From Kiritimatiellia bacterium (GTDB lineage Bacteria; Verrucomicrobiota; Kiritimatiellia; RFP12; UBA1067): a stretch of 6,289 bases of DNA. This document shows positions 6,200 to 6,289 of the stretch, one piece after another. Within the stretch, counting starts at the first letter, position 1. Every line of letters starts with the position of its first letter. The stretch is from NCBI GenBank assembly GCA_024405255.1, contig JAKSOY010000248.1, positions 1 to 6,289 on the forward strand, read 5' to 3'. The notes under the pieces are model-generated. The model had not been told where the DNA came from and searched no databases. It saw nothing but the letters and a program-made list of their open reading frames with translations. The position numbers were made by a program, and so were the translations under genes.

Positions 6200-6289
6200 C
6201 GAAACCGCTTGGAGAAGTCTTGTCGTTACTTCGTTGAGAAACTTAAGTCGGCAGATGGGAAGGGCACGGTTTGCCGGCGAAAGAAGAAG

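Larger units (their letters stand above)
6140..6289. other. Right-hand intergenic stretch without a supported gene
   Basis: The base composition turns AT-rich after the phosphatase stop, then mixed. I see no tRNA, known ncRNA signature or T-tailed terminator hairpin. An ATG at 6255 opens a frame to the window edge (MGRARFAGERRK), but it is only 12 codons long with no Shine-Dalgarno, so I do not call it as a gene. Confidence 0.5.

Overview
The window most likely comes from a bacterium of the PVC superphylum, with Kiritimatiellota/Verrucomicrobiota or Lentisphaerota as the best guess. The reasons are the type of large secreted PD40/hydrazine-synthase-alpha-like cytochromes, a membrane protein ending in a secretin-N/STN-like domain of a kind common in those phyla, GC-rich genes and AT-rich promoters. 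This is inference from protein style; no marker gene is present.

Layout. The left three quarters (1 to 4768) hold two tandem paralogous genes on the minus strand. The upstream copy (4768 to 2255, complete, 837 aa) is followed after 21 bp by the downstream copy (2233 to the left edge, 744 codons visible, C-terminus missing). Both encode exported proteins with a signal peptide, an N-terminal conserved region, a PD40/TolB-like beta-propeller, an HZS-alpha-like middle domain ending in a CNGCH heme site, and a second heme site (CVTCH or CVSCH) in the C-terminal cytochrome domain. They are periplasmic diheme c-type cytochromes of unknown substrate. Resemblance to hydrazine synthase alpha does not imply anammox chemistry.

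The right quarter holds a plus-strand two-gene unit. The first gene (4920 to 5549) encodes a three-helix membrane protein with a periplasmic STN-like domain. The second (5570 to 6139), 20 bp downstream, encodes an exported dual-specificity/tyrosine phosphatase with an intact HCxxGxxRT motif. The last 150 bp have no supported gene, only an AT-rich palindrome and a weak promoter-like element.

The two transcription units diverge from a 151-bp intergenic region (4769 to 4919). It contains two sigma70-type promoters, each with a 17-bp spacer, that are mirror images about position 4813. Each carries the same 7-mer, TTCCGAC, in the same place between -35 and -10. This suggests a shared operator or a duplicated, inverted promoter. 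The minus-strand transcript would start about 6 nt before its ATG, so it would be nearly leaderless; neither cytochrome gene has a Shine-Dalgarno sequence, whereas both plus-strand genes have good ones. The plus transcript would begin at the ATG of a 29-codon upstream ORF that overlaps the membrane-protein start and runs through a small hairpin covering its ribosome binding site.

No CRISPR array, insertion sequence, tRNA or rRNA was seen. The most unusual parts are the symmetric divergent promoter with its near-leaderless starts, and the tandem diheme HZS-alpha-like pair set against an exported phosphatase operon.
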